DNA of 38,874 nt from positions 1 through 38,874 of the forward strand of contig MEED01000007.1 in assembly GCA_001724855.1 (NCBI GenBank), read 5' to 3'. The translations under genes and the position numbers were made by a program. The notes beneath the pieces were generated by a model, which saw only the letters and a list, made by a program, of their open reading frames with translations, did no database searches and was not told the origin of the DNA. This DNA comes from Lautropia sp. SCN 69-89 (GTDB taxonomy: Bacteria; Pseudomonadota; Gammaproteobacteria; Burkholderiales; Burkholderiaceae_E). Of the stretch, positions 8,616-16,588 are shown piece by piece (within the stretch, counting starts at the first letter, position 1; each line of letters starts with the position of its first letter).

Positions 8616-9488
8616 TTGCCGGTGCGGGCGATGTGTCGGGTGCTGGGCGTCTCGGCCAGCGGCTATTACGCGTGGCGAGAGCGGCCGCCGTCGCAGCGGG
8701 CAATCGAGGACGCGGTGCTCAGCGAGCGGATTCGGGCGATTCACGCGAGCTCGGATCAGACGTATGGGAGCCCGAATATCCACGCCGAGTTGCGCGATGA
8801 AGGCAGCCGCGTCGGTCGCAAGCGCGTGGCCCGCTTGATGCGACAGGCGCTCATTCGTGGCGTGAGCCGTCGGCGCGGCTTTGTCGTTACCACACGGCGC
8901 GATGCGAGGCAGCCGCCGGCGCCGGATCTGGTCAATCGACGCTTCGTCGCGTCGGGTCCGAATCAACTGTGGGTGGCCGACATGACTTATGTGCCGACGT
9001 GGGCAGGCTTCATCTTCCTGGCGATCGTGCTCGACGTGTGGAGCCGCCGTATCGTCGGTTGGGCCATTGGCGAGCAGATGACCACCGAGCTCGTGCTCGC
9101 GGCGCTGAACATGGCTACTGCCCAGCGGCGCCCCAGCGATGTCATCCATCATAGCGACCAAGGCTCCCAATACACGAGCATCGCCTTCGGGCAGCGCTGC
9201 CGAACGATGGGCGTGCGCGCCTCGATGGGCACAGTCGGCGATGCGTACGACAACGCCATGGCTGAGAGCTTCTTCGCGAGCCTGGAGTGCGAACTCATCG
9301 ACCGGCGCAGCTTCAAAACCAAGGCCGAAGCCCGACTCGCGCTGTTTGCCTACATCGAGGGTTGGTACAACCCGCGGCGCCGTCACTCGGCACTCGGCCG
9401 CATCTCGCCGGCCAACTTCGAAAGGAGCCGTCTGCAGCCCAACTCACCGATGAATCAGCACCTCATTGCAGCCCCAGCGCTCGCTTGA
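8616..9488 (+). CDS. IS3-family transposase OrfB (DDE integrase core)
   Basis: This is the catalytic half of the transposase. The given start is a TTG, but the frame stays open upstream into orfA (..RRLFELVSANQAALPVRAMC), as expected for a product made by -1 frameshift from OrfA. The HTH_21 region (YGSPNIHAEL) precedes the rve integrase core. The catalytic triad is visible: Asp in VADMTY, Asp in HHSDQGSQY and Glu in AMAESFFASLE, with the downstream K/R region and the typical GWYNPRRRHSALG. The frame is intact, consistent with an active element. Confidence 0.92.
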   Translation: MPVRAMCRVLGVSASGYYAWRERPPSQRAIEDAVLSERIRAIHASSDQTYGSPNIHAELRDEGSRVGRKRVARLMRQALIRGVSRRRGFVVTTRRDARQPPAPDLVNRRFVASGPNQLWVADMTYVPTWAGFIFLAIVLDVWSRRIVGWAIGEQMTTELVLAALNMATAQRRPSDVIHHSDQGSQYTSIAFGQRCRTMGVRASMGTVGDAYDNAMAESFFASLECELIDRRSFKTKAEARLALFAYIEGWYNPRRRHSALGRISPANFERSRLQPNSPMNQHLIAAPALA

Positions 9489-9952
9489 GAACCAAGCGGG
9501 AAACCGTCCACTGAAGCGGGGCAACTCCACTGCACAAGTCAAGAGTCCCGCCGCAGGCGCGTCCCCATCGGCGCAGACGAGGTGGCGCGACGAGACGCGC
9601 TTCACGCTCGCCCCCGGCCAGGGGATCGAAATCAAGCTGCGCATGAACGAAGGGACCAAGGCGGCATTTGCCTGGGCGGTTCAGGGAAAAGGTGCCGTCA
9701 ACTATGACACCCACGGCGATGGCGGCGGACGTTCGATCAGCTACCAGAAGGGTCGGGGCGTTCCCGCGGACGAAGGTGAACTCGTGGCCGCGTTCACCGG
9801 CAATCACGGCTGGTTTTGGCGCAATCGAGGCAACACTGAAGTGGCCGTCGTGCTGCGGACTAGAGGCGACTATCTCGAACTCCGGCGACCGTTGTAGCTG
9901 TTGGATCGATGAGCCAGCGCGCAGCGTGTGACACTGCACACACGCTTGAAGC

Positions 9953-9974
9953 GGCGGAGCGGCCTGGCTCCGCC
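9953..9974 (+). terminator. hairpin, possible rho-independent terminator
   Basis: A perfect 8-bp stem GGCGGAGC / GCTCCGCC with a 6-nt loop is followed by GGCTTTCG. It lies 55 bp after the stop of the interrupted anchor gene, between convergent genes, so it could end that operon. The T-tract is short, which lowers confidence. Confidence 0.45.
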
Positions 9975-10156
9975 GGCTTTCGTGCTGGGCCGCCCGACAA
10001 CGGTCGCGGATGGGCGTGGCCGCCTCGTCCCCCCGGGCTGCGTTTCGGCACAGAGCGCGGAATGTCTAAGCCACATCTATGTGGCCTGCCGATCAGTCCA
10101 CAGTGACGATCGCGACATAGACGCGAAGGCCCCGCCCCCCATTGGCGACGTTAGAT

Positions 10157-10435
10157 TCACTTCATGTAGCTGCGCAGAATTGCGATCAGTTCCGCCGCGC
10201 CTTGCTCCCGCGTACCGTCTCCGGGTTCCTGCGGATTGGCGATGTGCGAGTTGATATGCCCCTCCATGACTTCGCGCATCAAGCCCGTCAGCGCGCCGCG
10301 TGCCGCAACGATCTGATGCAGGACCTCCGCAGATCTCTTTTCGGCTTCCAGAGCACGCTCGATCCCCTCTAGTTGTCCACGGATGCGACGCACACGAGCG
10401 AGGAGCTTTGGCTTTTCCCTGACTGTGTGATTCAT
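10157..10435 (-). CDS. RcnR/FrmR-type repressor lacking the conserved cysteine
   Basis: This 92-aa DUF156 repressor aligns along its length with E. coli RcnR (MNHT start, RGQLEGIERAL, VLHQIVAARGALTGLMREV, HINSHI). His3, His60 and His64 of the RcnR metal site are kept, but position 35, Cys in RcnR and FrmR, is Ser (KRSAEVLHQ; codon TCT, one change from TGT). Loss of that ligand would be expected to alter or abolish metal or formaldehyde sensing while leaving DNA binding possible. A G-tract operator lies just upstream. No intact exporter gene is next to it, suggesting a leftover of a dmeRF- or rcnRA-like pair. Confidence 0.85.
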   Translation of the reverse strand: MNHTVREKPKLLARVRRIRGQLEGIERALEAEKRSAEVLHQIVAARGALTGLMREVMEGHINSHIANPQEPGDGTREQGAAELIAILRSYMK

Positions 10436-10456
10436 AGTAGGTGTTCATCTTTATTT

Positions 10457-10476
10457 AGGATAGGGGGGTATGGTAT
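10457..10476 (+). promoter_or_regulatory. candidate RcnR/FrmR-type operator (G-tract with AT flanks)
   Basis: The sequence GGATAGGGGGGTATGGTAT between the repressor (minus) and the LysR remnant (plus) has the G6 tract flanked by ATA/TAT that characterises RcnR- and FrmR-type operators. It is the expected autoregulatory site of the repressor starting at 10435. Confidence 0.6.
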
Positions 10477-10559
10477 ATTGGCATCATCCTTGGAACAAGA
10501 ATGGGGCGGATGTGTGGGTCGGATCGGCCACACCAAAACAACGCGAAAAGGAGGCCGCT

Positions 10560-11445
10560 ATGGAGTTCAGGTTGTTGCGCTACTTCATCGCCGTAGCGGA
10601 GGAGTTGCACTTGGCCCGAGCGGCCGAACGTCTAGGCATTGAGCAGTCGCCGGTATCGCGTGCGATGCGCGACCTCGAACGTTTGCTTGACGTGCAGTTG
10701 TTCGACCGCAGCACGCGCCAAACGCGTGCTGGGCGAAGCCCGGCGCGTGCTCGCAACGGTCGAACATGCGGTACAGGCGACCAAGAGCGCCGCCCAAGGC
10801 TATCAGGGCACTTTGCGCATCGGCATCTGCGACAGCCTGGCCCAGCCGCGCATCGCTTTGCTGTTGGCACGTAGCCGTGAGGAAGAGCCAGAGTTAGGCA
10901 TCCGGGTCTTTGAGTTGCCGTTCTCACAGCAACTCAAGGGCCTGCACAACGACCTGCTCGACATAGGCTTTGCGTTATCGGATGGGGTCAACGACGGGTT
11001 GGTGGCCGAGCCGGCTTGGAGCGATCCGCTGTCGGTGATTGTGCCGGCGCGCCATCCGCTGCTTGCGCATGTCCAAGTCAAGTTGCAGGACGCCTTGAAG
11101 TTCCCATTGGTGCTGTGCCACCCGGATGCGGGCTCGGGCTGTCACAACCAAATCCAGGCGGTGCTGGATGGAGCAGCCGTAGCGCCCAAGGTGGCCGACC
11201 ACGTGACGAGCCTGGGCGTGATGCTGACGCTAGTGGGCGCGGGCTATGGCATTGGCTTCGCGATCGGCTCACAGGTGCAGACATGGCAGCGCCCGGACAT
11301 TGCAATCCGGCCGCTGGCCGGCACGGCACCGACGCTCACCACCTTCCTGCTGCGCCGCCAGGGAGAGCCGTCCGAGCCGATGAAGCGGTTCATCAGTCGC
11401 GTGAAGGCGATTGGCGGGGCACCAAGCGGCGAGACACGCGCTTGA
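10560..11445 (+). pseudogene. LysR-family regulator with small frameshifting deletion
   Basis: The start is well marked (AAAAGGAGGCCGCT then ATG). The N-terminal HTH (LRYFIAVAEELHLARAAERLG.., SPVSRAMRDLE) reads to LFDRSTRQTR. The rest continues in another frame from LGEARRVLATVEHAV to the end, including an effector domain (LRIGICDSLAQPRIALLL, FELPFSQQLKGL, TLVGAGYGIGF). In relatives about eight residues (of the LTWAG type) lie between these parts, so roughly 25 nt appear deleted near 10728. The CbnR-like effector domain suggests an aromatic or acid-type inducer, but targets are unknown. It is non-functional as it stands. Confidence 0.85.
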
Positions 11446-11600
11446 ACGCGAGCCGTCGGAACCAGAGCCTTGATGGCTTTTGCTGGCCGTCCCAAGACGG
11501 CGACGGAAGCAATGCGTTGTCGAGCGCGATTGACTGGTACAATATATGGTCTTTTCCCGTGCAGCTAATGGGAAAAACCCGTTCTCAATCAACGGGTTGG

Positions 11601-11636
11601 GTGCTAGGAAATGTTCCCGTGCTAGGAAATGTTCCC
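11601..11636 (+). repeat. two tandem copies of an 18-bp unit abutting the att core
   Basis: GTGCTAGGAAATGTTCCC occurs twice head to tail (11601-11618 and 11619-11636) with no mismatch. Each unit contains GGAA-ATG-TTCC, a short inverted repeat. The last five bases (TTCCC) of copy two are also the first bases of the tRNA-Gly-like att core. They could be recombinase or accessory-factor sites. Confidence 0.8.
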
Positions 11637-11649
11637 TTCACCCGCTCCA
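11632..11649 (+). other. attachment site: 3' end of a tRNA-Gly gene without the tRNA body
   Basis: TTCCCTTCACCCGCTCCA matches the T-arm and acceptor 3' end of bacterial tRNA-Gly genes (from memory, E. coli glyU ends identically except G for A at one position). The bases before it are not tRNA-like. ICEclc-type elements and related islands integrate at tRNA-Gly 3' ends, leaving an 18-bp repeat. The integrase gene starts 235 bp downstream. This is therefore an element boundary. Confidence 0.75.
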
Positions 11650-11883
11650 CTCCATGAATCTGGGGACTTCCAGGATAGTCCAAGGTGGTTTTTAAGTCGT
11701 TGTCACGCAACGATTTTTTCCCCTTCGATCTTCCAGTGTGGTCCGCTGCGATCCGCCGACAGCCAGGACTTTTAAGTCCACTTTTGAGTCCATTTTGCGG
11801 GTTGTGCGGCTTCCGGATTGTTGATGGAGGGCCGCGGCTGAGATGAACAGCATCTGCTACCTGACGCGTTCAGGAGCAAGCGC

Positions 11884-13560
11884 ATGGCTCTCTCAGACTT
11901 GGTGATCAGGCAAGCCAAGATCACCGGAAAGGCGTACACCCTCCCCGACATCGACGGCCTTAGCCTCGCCGTCACCCCCATGGGCAACAAGAGCTGGCAC
12001 TTTCGCTACTACTGGCTAGGAAAGCAGAAGCGGATGTCGCTGGGCAACTACCCGGAGGTGTCCCTGCGCGATGCACGCGCTCTGCGCGACGAGGCGCGCG
12101 TCCTGGTGGCCAAGGACATCAATCCGCACCTGCACCGCAAGCAGAAGCGTGCCGCGGTCAAGCTCGCCGGTGAAAACACGTTCGAGGCGATCTACCAGAA
12201 GTGGCTGGCCCACCGCGAACTGAGCCTCAAGAAGGGCCGGCAGACCACACTCTCGATCCTGCCGCGCGTCTTCGCCAAGGACGTATTGCCGGCGCTGGGC
12301 AAGCGCTCGATCTACGACATCAAGCGGCCCGACCTGCTGGAAGTCATCGCCAAGATCGAGAAGCGCAAGGCGCTCTCCGTGGCCGAGAAGGTTCGCACCT
12401 GGTTCAACCAGTTGTTCCGCTATGCGCTGGTGATCGTGCCGGGCCTGGAGCAAAACCCGGCATCCGACCTCGACGTGGTGGCGGTCCCGCTGCCGCCGGT
12501 CAATCACAACCCGTTCCTGCGCATGGCCGATCTGCCGAAGCTGTTGCAGCGCCTGCGCAAGTACCGTGGACGCCTGCAGACCCAACTCGCCCTGCGCCTG
12601 CTGCTGCTGACGGGCGTGCGCACCGGCGAGTTGCGCCTGGCGACGCCGGATCAGTTCGACCTCGATCGCGGGCTCTGGATCATCCCACCGGATGTCGTGA
12701 AGCAGCTCCAGGTGGACATGCGCAAGAAGCGGCAACTGCCCACCGACGTGCCGCCCTACATCGTGCCTCTGTCGGTGCAGGCCATCGAGATCGCTCGCCA
12801 CATGCTGGAGCAATTCAAGCCGGCCCAGCACTACCTGTTCCGGCACGACAGCGAGATGAAGAAGCGCATGAGCGAGAACACGCTCAACAGCGCGCTCAAG
12901 CGCTTGGGCTACCGCGACCTGCTGACAGGACACGGCATGCGCGCCACGATGTCCACCGCACTCAATGAAATCGGCTACCCGAAGGTGTGGGTGGACGCGC
13001 AGCTCTCGCACGTCGATCCCAACAAGGTCAGCGCCACCTACAACCACGCCGAATACGTGGAGCAGCGCCGGCGCATGATGCAGGACTGGGCCGACCGGCT
13101 CGACCTCTTCGAGCAGAACATGGTCGAGGCAGCGAGCATGCCGCTCACGATCCGCCTGGAAGGCGTGCCCGTCGTCTCGGACGAGGAAGCGGCGGCAGCG
13201 CCTCCCGCAACCGCCGAGAAGGCGGCCGCGGCGCCGGTGCCGATGTTGATCGTCACGCAACCCGGTCACGCGAAGCCGTTGGTGTCCGCCGCAGCGCTTC
13301 GACTGCCCGCGGTCTCTTCGCCGCGTTCGGTGATGGAGCAGCCGCTCTCCGACATTCAGCGCGAGCGCATCGAACTCGTTGATGTCTTCGAGGCGCCCCA
13401 TAACCTCCCCGTCGTCGAGTTTGCGAAGATGGCCGGCAAGTCCCGCCGCTGGATCAGCTACGAGATCAAGGCAGGCAATCTGCTGGCGCTGCAGGTGGGC
13501 AACTGGTACAACAACCACGAGTACCATCACAGCGGCGTCCGCTATGTCAGCCCCGCTTAG
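11884..13560 (+). CDS. tyrosine recombinase/integrase, P4/ICEclc type, with C-terminal extension
   Basis: This 558-aa site-specific recombinase integrates and excises a genomic island. Residues 1-90 form the DUF4102 N-terminal arm-binding domain (WHFRYYWLGKQKRMSLGNYPE). About 95-200 is the core-binding SAM-like domain and about 205-400 the catalytic domain. Catalytic residues are visible: Arg246 (TGVRTGE), His350/Arg353 (HGMR), His376 (LSHVD) and Tyr386 (ATYNH). After it comes a 160-residue tail: an Ala/Pro-rich linker, then 503-558 with a small HTH-like unit (VVEFAKMAGKSRRWISYEI, KAGNLLALQVGN) resembling an excisionase or MerR-type DNA-binding fold. It lies just inside a tRNA-Gly att site. 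It appears intact. Confidence 0.92.
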   Translation: MALSDLVIRQAKITGKAYTLPDIDGLSLAVTPMGNKSWHFRYYWLGKQKRMSLGNYPEVSLRDARALRDEARVLVAKDINPHLHRKQKRAAVKLAGENTFEAIYQKWLAHRELSLKKGRQTTLSILPRVFAKDVLPALGKRSIYDIKRPDLLEVIAKIEKRKALSVAEKVRTWFNQLFRYALVIVPGLEQNPASDLDVVAVPLPPVNHNPFLRMADLPKLLQRLRKYRGRLQTQLALRLLLLTGVRTGELRLATPDQFDLDRGLWIIPPDVVKQLQVDMRKKRQLPTDVPPYIVPLSVQAIEIARHMLEQFKPAQHYLFRHDSEMKKRMSENTLNSALKRLGYRDLLTGHGMRATMSTALNEIGYPKVWVDAQLSHVDPNKVSATYNHAEYVEQRRRMMQDWADRLDLFEQNMVEAASMPLTIRLEGVPVVSDEEAAAAPPATAEKAAAAPVPMLIVTQPGHAKPLVSAAALRLPAVSSPRSVMEQPLSDIQRERIELVDVFEAPHNLPVVEFAKMAGKSRRWISYEIKAGNLLALQVGNWYNNHEYHHSGVRYVSPA

Positions 13561-13758
13561 CGCGATGCGGGTGAAGACGCGACGATCCGTGCGGCGCGCC
13601 ACCAACTGTATCGCGAGGCCCGCGCGCGCAACCCGCGACACGGGTCAGGTGAGACCCGCAACTGGACGCCGGTGGGCGTGGTGACTTTGAACCCAGAGCG
13701 CGACGATGTCGTCACGGCGCAATCAGCCTGCAGCGGGAAATCCGCCCAAGCAGCATGA
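13561..13758 (+). pseudogene. C-terminal remnant of an IS transposase
   Basis: Directly after the integrase stop, an open stretch of 65 codons without a start reads RHQLYREARARNP, then TRNWTPVGVVTLNPERDD, ending at TGA 13756-13758. This resembles the C-terminal tail of DDE transposases of the IS3/rve type, which end in a WTPxGxVxLNPER-like motif. Shortly after the stop, AGGCGACAAGTAGATTAACG looks like an IS terminus. The N-terminal part is missing. Family identity is from memory and only moderately sure. Confidence 0.4.
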
Positions 13759-14310
13759 ACGAGGCGACAAGTAGATTAACGCGGTTCGTACTACTGCAGT
13801 CTCCGCGGTGATTGCAGTGAAGGTATGTCGATGAACGCTCGTGGTCAATGCCGACTTGATAGGGCGAGGCGTTATGTCCCAGCGCGTGTCTTGCTCTTGT
13901 CGCTTTGGGTGAATGTAATTAGCGCGTAAGCCTCTCGTCATCCACGTCCCCCTATTATGGGCCTTCGTTGGGAAGGCCGCGCGTTTGCGGCAACGGCGCT
14001 TCGGCGTGTTCGCCGTGGGGTGTCTAGCAGGAAGACACGAGCTCGAGAGGCCGAGATGTAGATCCGCTTACCCTCCTTCGCAGCTCTGCTGAGCATCGAA
14101 ACGCGTTCGTTTGGTTTCCACTCGCTAAGCTGCGCGAACTCGCCGATCCCTGCATCGTGGATGGCAGCAGGGAGACTATTGCGCCATCGACCTCTTCAAC
14201 GCAAGGCACAGAGCCAACAATGCTCGTGCAGGTGCAGCTGAGCTAGTGCTGGAACAAGCGTCGGAGACCGACTCTTGTCATGACTCACATCCTTCCGAAG
14301 GAGAACTGCG
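13759..14310. other. intergenic stretch without recognisable gene
   Basis: Besides the possible IS terminus at about 13762-13782, no convincing coding frame, RNA gene or repeat is seen. The last 20 bases contain a good ribosome-binding site (GAAGGAGAACTGCG) for the Met-rich protein gene. Confidence 0.5.
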
Positions 14311-15006
14311 ATGAAGCCCACCGACAAATTGTCTAGGCCCGCTTTGCCTACCGCTGCACCAACTGCGCGTGGCAACGAGGCGGTTCTGCGTCCGTTTTTA
14401 GCGAGTGCATTGCTCGTACTCGCATTCGCCGCCTCGCCCGCAGGCGCCGTCGAGGAGCACCATCCGCAAGCGGGCGCGGGATCGATGCCGCCAGCCAGTG
14501 CGAATGCGACGCAGGAGACGGACACTACGGTCGAGAAGATGCAGGAAAACGTGCGTCGGATGCAGTCGCAACTGGAACGCGTCGCCTCAGCGAAGACCGA
14601 TGAGGAACGCCGCGCGGCACTTGCCGATCACATGCGAACGATGCAGGCCAACATGATGTTGGGTCGCAGCATGATGATGGGCGGCCATCCGGCAATGGAG
14701 GGCGGGATGATGGGTCCCGGCGCGATGGGCCCGGGGATGATGGGACCGGGGATGATGAGCGGGATGATGGGCTCCGGGATGATGTGCCCAGGCATGATGG
14801 GCCCGGGAATGATGGGCCCGGGCATGATGGGCCCGGGCATGATGGGCGGCCCGGGCATGATGGGCCGCGGGTCGAGCGGAGCGCCCGATTCCGCCGACCT
14901 GCAACGCATGGAGCGCCGGCTCGACATGATGCAGATGATGATGGAGCAGATGATGCGCAGCCGACCGGACCAACCCGGCGCGGGTCCTTCAATGCCGGCC
15001 CGATGA
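14311..15006 (+). CDS. exported methionine-rich protein with GPGMM repeats
   Basis: The 231-aa product has a signal peptide (about 25-48, FLASALLVLAFAASPAGA-VEEHH). A helical region follows (about 65-115, VEKMQENVRRMQSQLERVASAKTDEERRAAL), then a low-complexity part (about 130-190) built of GPGMM/GMM units with one Cys, and a Met-rich helix (MMQMMMEQMMR). Met-rich motifs of this kind bind Cu(I) in periplasmic copper proteins, and copper genes (CopZ-like, DUF411, copB remnant, DUF2933) are nearby. A periplasmic copper-binding role is inferred. AAGGAG precedes the ATG. I do not recognise a named family. Confidence 0.75.
   Translation: MKPTDKLSRPALPTAAPTARGNEAVLRPFLASALLVLAFAASPAGAVEEHHPQAGAGSMPPASANATQETDTTVEKMQENVRRMQSQLERVASAKTDEERRAALADHMRTMQANMMLGRSMMMGGHPAMEGGMMGPGAMGPGMMGPGMMSGMMGSGMMCPGMMGPGMMGPGMMGPGMMGGPGMMGRGSSGAPDSADLQRMERRLDMMQMMMEQMMRSRPDQPGAGPSMPAR
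14701..14870 (+). repeat. imperfect tandem coding repeat (about 15 bp unit, GPGMM)
   Basis: About ten imperfect copies of a unit like ATGATGGGCCCGGGC encode GPGMM repeats in the Met-rich protein. Spacing varies between 12 and 18 bp, and some units are degenerate (GSGMM, CPGMM). Copy number may vary between strains by slippage. Confidence 0.85.
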
Positions 15007-15146
15007 GCGGGAGCACCGTGATGGAGTTGCTCAACGCCGGCGCGCAGGTCGTCGCCGGCGACGACCCGTACGGCGAGGTGCACTACCTGCTCGAGCGCGT
15101 TCGAAGGGAGAGCGCCGGGGTGGAGTCGCCTTCGGCTTCTGTCTAA
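15003..15146 (+). CDS. small hypothetical protein overlapping the Met-rich gene
   Basis: This 47-aa frame starts at an ATG overlapping the preceding stop (ATGA), which suggests coupled translation. It reads MSGSTVMELL, then AGDDPYGEVHYLLERVRRES. No family is recognised and there is no membrane segment. The overlap and near-continuity with the next gene (10 bp gap) are the only support. Confidence 0.4.
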   Translation: MSGSTVMELLNAGAQVVAGDDPYGEVHYLLERVRRESAGVESPSASV

Positions 15147-15156
15147 CCAAACACGT

Positions 15157-16467
15157 ATGCCCGCATCGCACGACCTGCCGCTTCGTGACTTCGGCGAGAC
15201 GCGGCTCGATTCGCTGCAACGACATGCGTTCGAGTACTTCCTGCAGGAAACCAGCCCAGCGAACGGGCTCGTCGCGGACACCTCGCATCCCGGGTCGACG
15301 GCAAGCATCGCTGCCACCGGTTTTGGGCTGGCGACCTATGCGGTGGGTGTCACGCGCGGCTGGATGACTCGTGCCGATGCCGTTGAGCGAACACTGGCGC
15401 TGCTTAGGTTCTTGCGTGACAGCCCGCAGGGACCGGAACCCGACGCGACCGGATACAAGGGCCTTTACTATCACTTCAGCGACATGTCGACCGGCCGCAG
15501 GGTGGGCCGCTGCGAGTTGTCGACCGTAGACACCGCCTTTCTGCTTGCAGGAGTGCTGACTGCCGCGGTGTTCTTCGATGGCGAGTGCGAAGAGGAGGAC
15601 GAGCTACGTCGGCTCGCCGACGCGCTCTATCGGCGTGCGCAATGGACCTGGGCATGCAACGGCGGCGCGACGGTCACGCATGGATGGACGCCCGAGGGCG
15701 GTTTCCTGCCGTACCGCTGGGAAGGCTACGACGAATCGTTGCTGCTGTACGTCCTGGGCCTGGGCTCGCCGACGCATCCTCTGCCCGCCGAGAGCTACGC
15801 TGCGTGGCTTTCGACCTACCGCTGGAAGACGATCTACGGGTGCGAGTTCATCTACGGCGGTTCGCTCTTCATGCACCAGTACTCGCACGTCTGGCTGGAT
15901 TTTCGAGGCATTCAGGACTCCTTCGTGCATGAGAAGGGGATCGACTACTTCGAGAACAGCCGCCGTGCGACGCAGGTGCAGCGCGAGTACGCGATACGCA
16001 ATCCGCTTGCGTTCGCCGGCTACGGCAAGGATTTCTGGGGTATCACCGCGAGCGACGGCCCCGGCTGGACGACACGACGCATCGACGGCATCGAGCGCTC
16101 GTTCTTCGATTACGTCGCTCGCGGCGCGCCGTACGGACCGGACGACGGCACCGTTGCGCCGTGGGCAATTGTTGCCTCGTTACCGTTCGCCCCCGACATC
16201 GTTCTGTCGGCGGTCCGCAATTTCCAGGACGTGTACCCGCAGGTAACGGGCCAGTATTGCTTTCGCTGCAGCTTCAATCTGACCTTTTCCGATGACGTCG
16301 AGGGCGGAATCGGCTGGACCTCGCCGTACCACTTCGGCATCAATCTGGGGCCGGTCGTATTGATGTGCGAGAACTACCGTTCCGAGCTTCTCTGGCGGTT
16401 GATGCGCTCGTGCCGATACGTCGTGACTGGACTTCGACGGGCCGGGTTTCGGAACGGGTGGCTGTAG
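15157..16467 (+). CDS. glycoamylase-like protein (PF10091 family)
   Basis: This 436-aa protein has the signature features of the glycoamylase family, an (alpha/alpha)6-barrel fold found alone or as a domain of cyclic beta-1,2-glucan synthases: LDSLQRHAFEYFL near the N-terminus, TGYKGLYYHFSDM, CELSTVDTAFLLAG, GFLPYRWEGYDESLLLYVLGLG, HVWLDFRGIQD and FWGITASDGPG. It likely hydrolyses or binds a beta- or alpha-glucan; the substrate is not predictable. There is no signal peptide, so it is probably cytoplasmic. It lies 10 bp after a small frame and is on the same strand as the Met-rich and copper-chaperone genes, though a metabolic link to them is not evident. Confidence 0.85.
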   Translation: MPASHDLPLRDFGETRLDSLQRHAFEYFLQETSPANGLVADTSHPGSTASIAATGFGLATYAVGVTRGWMTRADAVERTLALLRFLRDSPQGPEPDATGYKGLYYHFSDMSTGRRVGRCELSTVDTAFLLAGVLTAAVFFDGECEEEDELRRLADALYRRAQWTWACNGGATVTHGWTPEGGFLPYRWEGYDESLLLYVLGLGSPTHPLPAESYAAWLSTYRWKTIYGCEFIYGGSLFMHQYSHVWLDFRGIQDSFVHEKGIDYFENSRRATQVQREYAIRNPLAFAGYGKDFWGITASDGPGWTTRRIDGIERSFFDYVARGAPYGPDDGTVAPWAIVASLPFAPDIVLSAVRNFQDVYPQVTGQYCFRCSFNLTFSDDVEGGIGWTSPYHFGINLGPVVLMCENYRSELLWRLMRSCRYVVTGLRRAGFRNGWL

Positions 16468-16588
16468 CGCGCGCATGCAAGCAACATGAACGAAATGTAA
16501 CCTCCCTGACCGGTTCCCGTTGGCAGGGCACGCATAGAGTGATGCGTGTGCGGCAAAGAAATGGAAACGTCGCAAGGAGGGAGTCGGA

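Larger units (their letters stand above)
8233..9529 (+). mobile_element. complete IS3-family insertion sequence (1297 bp)
   Basis: The ends are inverted repeats: the left begins TGGAGTTGACCCGCTT and the reverse complement of the right begins TGGAGTTGCCCCGCTT, with 21 of the first 24 positions identical. The element is flanked by the 3-bp direct repeat CTG (8230-8232 and 9530-9532), a normal IS3 target duplication. It holds orfA (8287-8598) and orfB (8616-9488) in -1 relation. All parts look intact, so it may still be active. Confidence 0.93.
7950..9897 (+). pseudogene. 'transmembrane anchor' protein gene interrupted by an IS3-family element
   Basis: The gene is in two pieces, 7950-8232 and 9533-9897. 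Removing the insertion and one copy of CTG restores one open frame of 215 aa through the junction (ACT-GCA-CAA). The N-terminal piece has one membrane helix (about 25-45) followed by the conserved-looking EYGIDPTGIGRVL. The C-terminal piece is a soluble beta-rich domain with RDETRFTLAPGQG, NYDTHGDGG and GNHGWFWRN. Proteins of this kind are annotated simply as transmembrane anchor proteins and often accompany metal-efflux genes; their function is unknown. The product is now truncated after residue 94 and fused to IS sequence. The clean flanks suggest a recent insertion. Confidence 0.85.
11446..11883. other. intergenic att region before the integrase
   Basis: No gene is seen here. The region holds the tandem 18-bp repeats, the tRNA-Gly 3' end, and AT-richer sequence with repeated AAGTC/GAGTCC motifs (for example GACTTTTAAGTCC near 11767), which may be the integrase promoter and arm-site region. 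Confidence 0.5.

Noticed and set aside
11601-11636. Short CRISPR array
   Set aside because: The two 18-bp copies are directly adjacent with no spacer, and no cas gene is present.
11570-11649. Complete tRNA-Gly gene
   Set aside because: Only the last 18 bases fit; no anticodon arm, D-arm or matching 5' acceptor strand is found upstream.
12016-13641. Long open frame antisense to the integrase (541 codons)
   Set aside because: It mirrors the codon pattern of the integrase, has no ribosome-binding site and reads as His/Arg/Gln-rich low-complexity sequence, a known effect in GC-rich genes.
13723-13941. Minus-strand 72-codon frame after the integrase
   Set aside because: No ribosome-binding site, no recognisable domain, and it overlaps an IS remnant.
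14701-14870. Possible CRISPR-like or minisatellite array
   Set aside because: Repeats are in frame, encode GPGMM units, lack spacers and lie inside a gene with a signal peptide.
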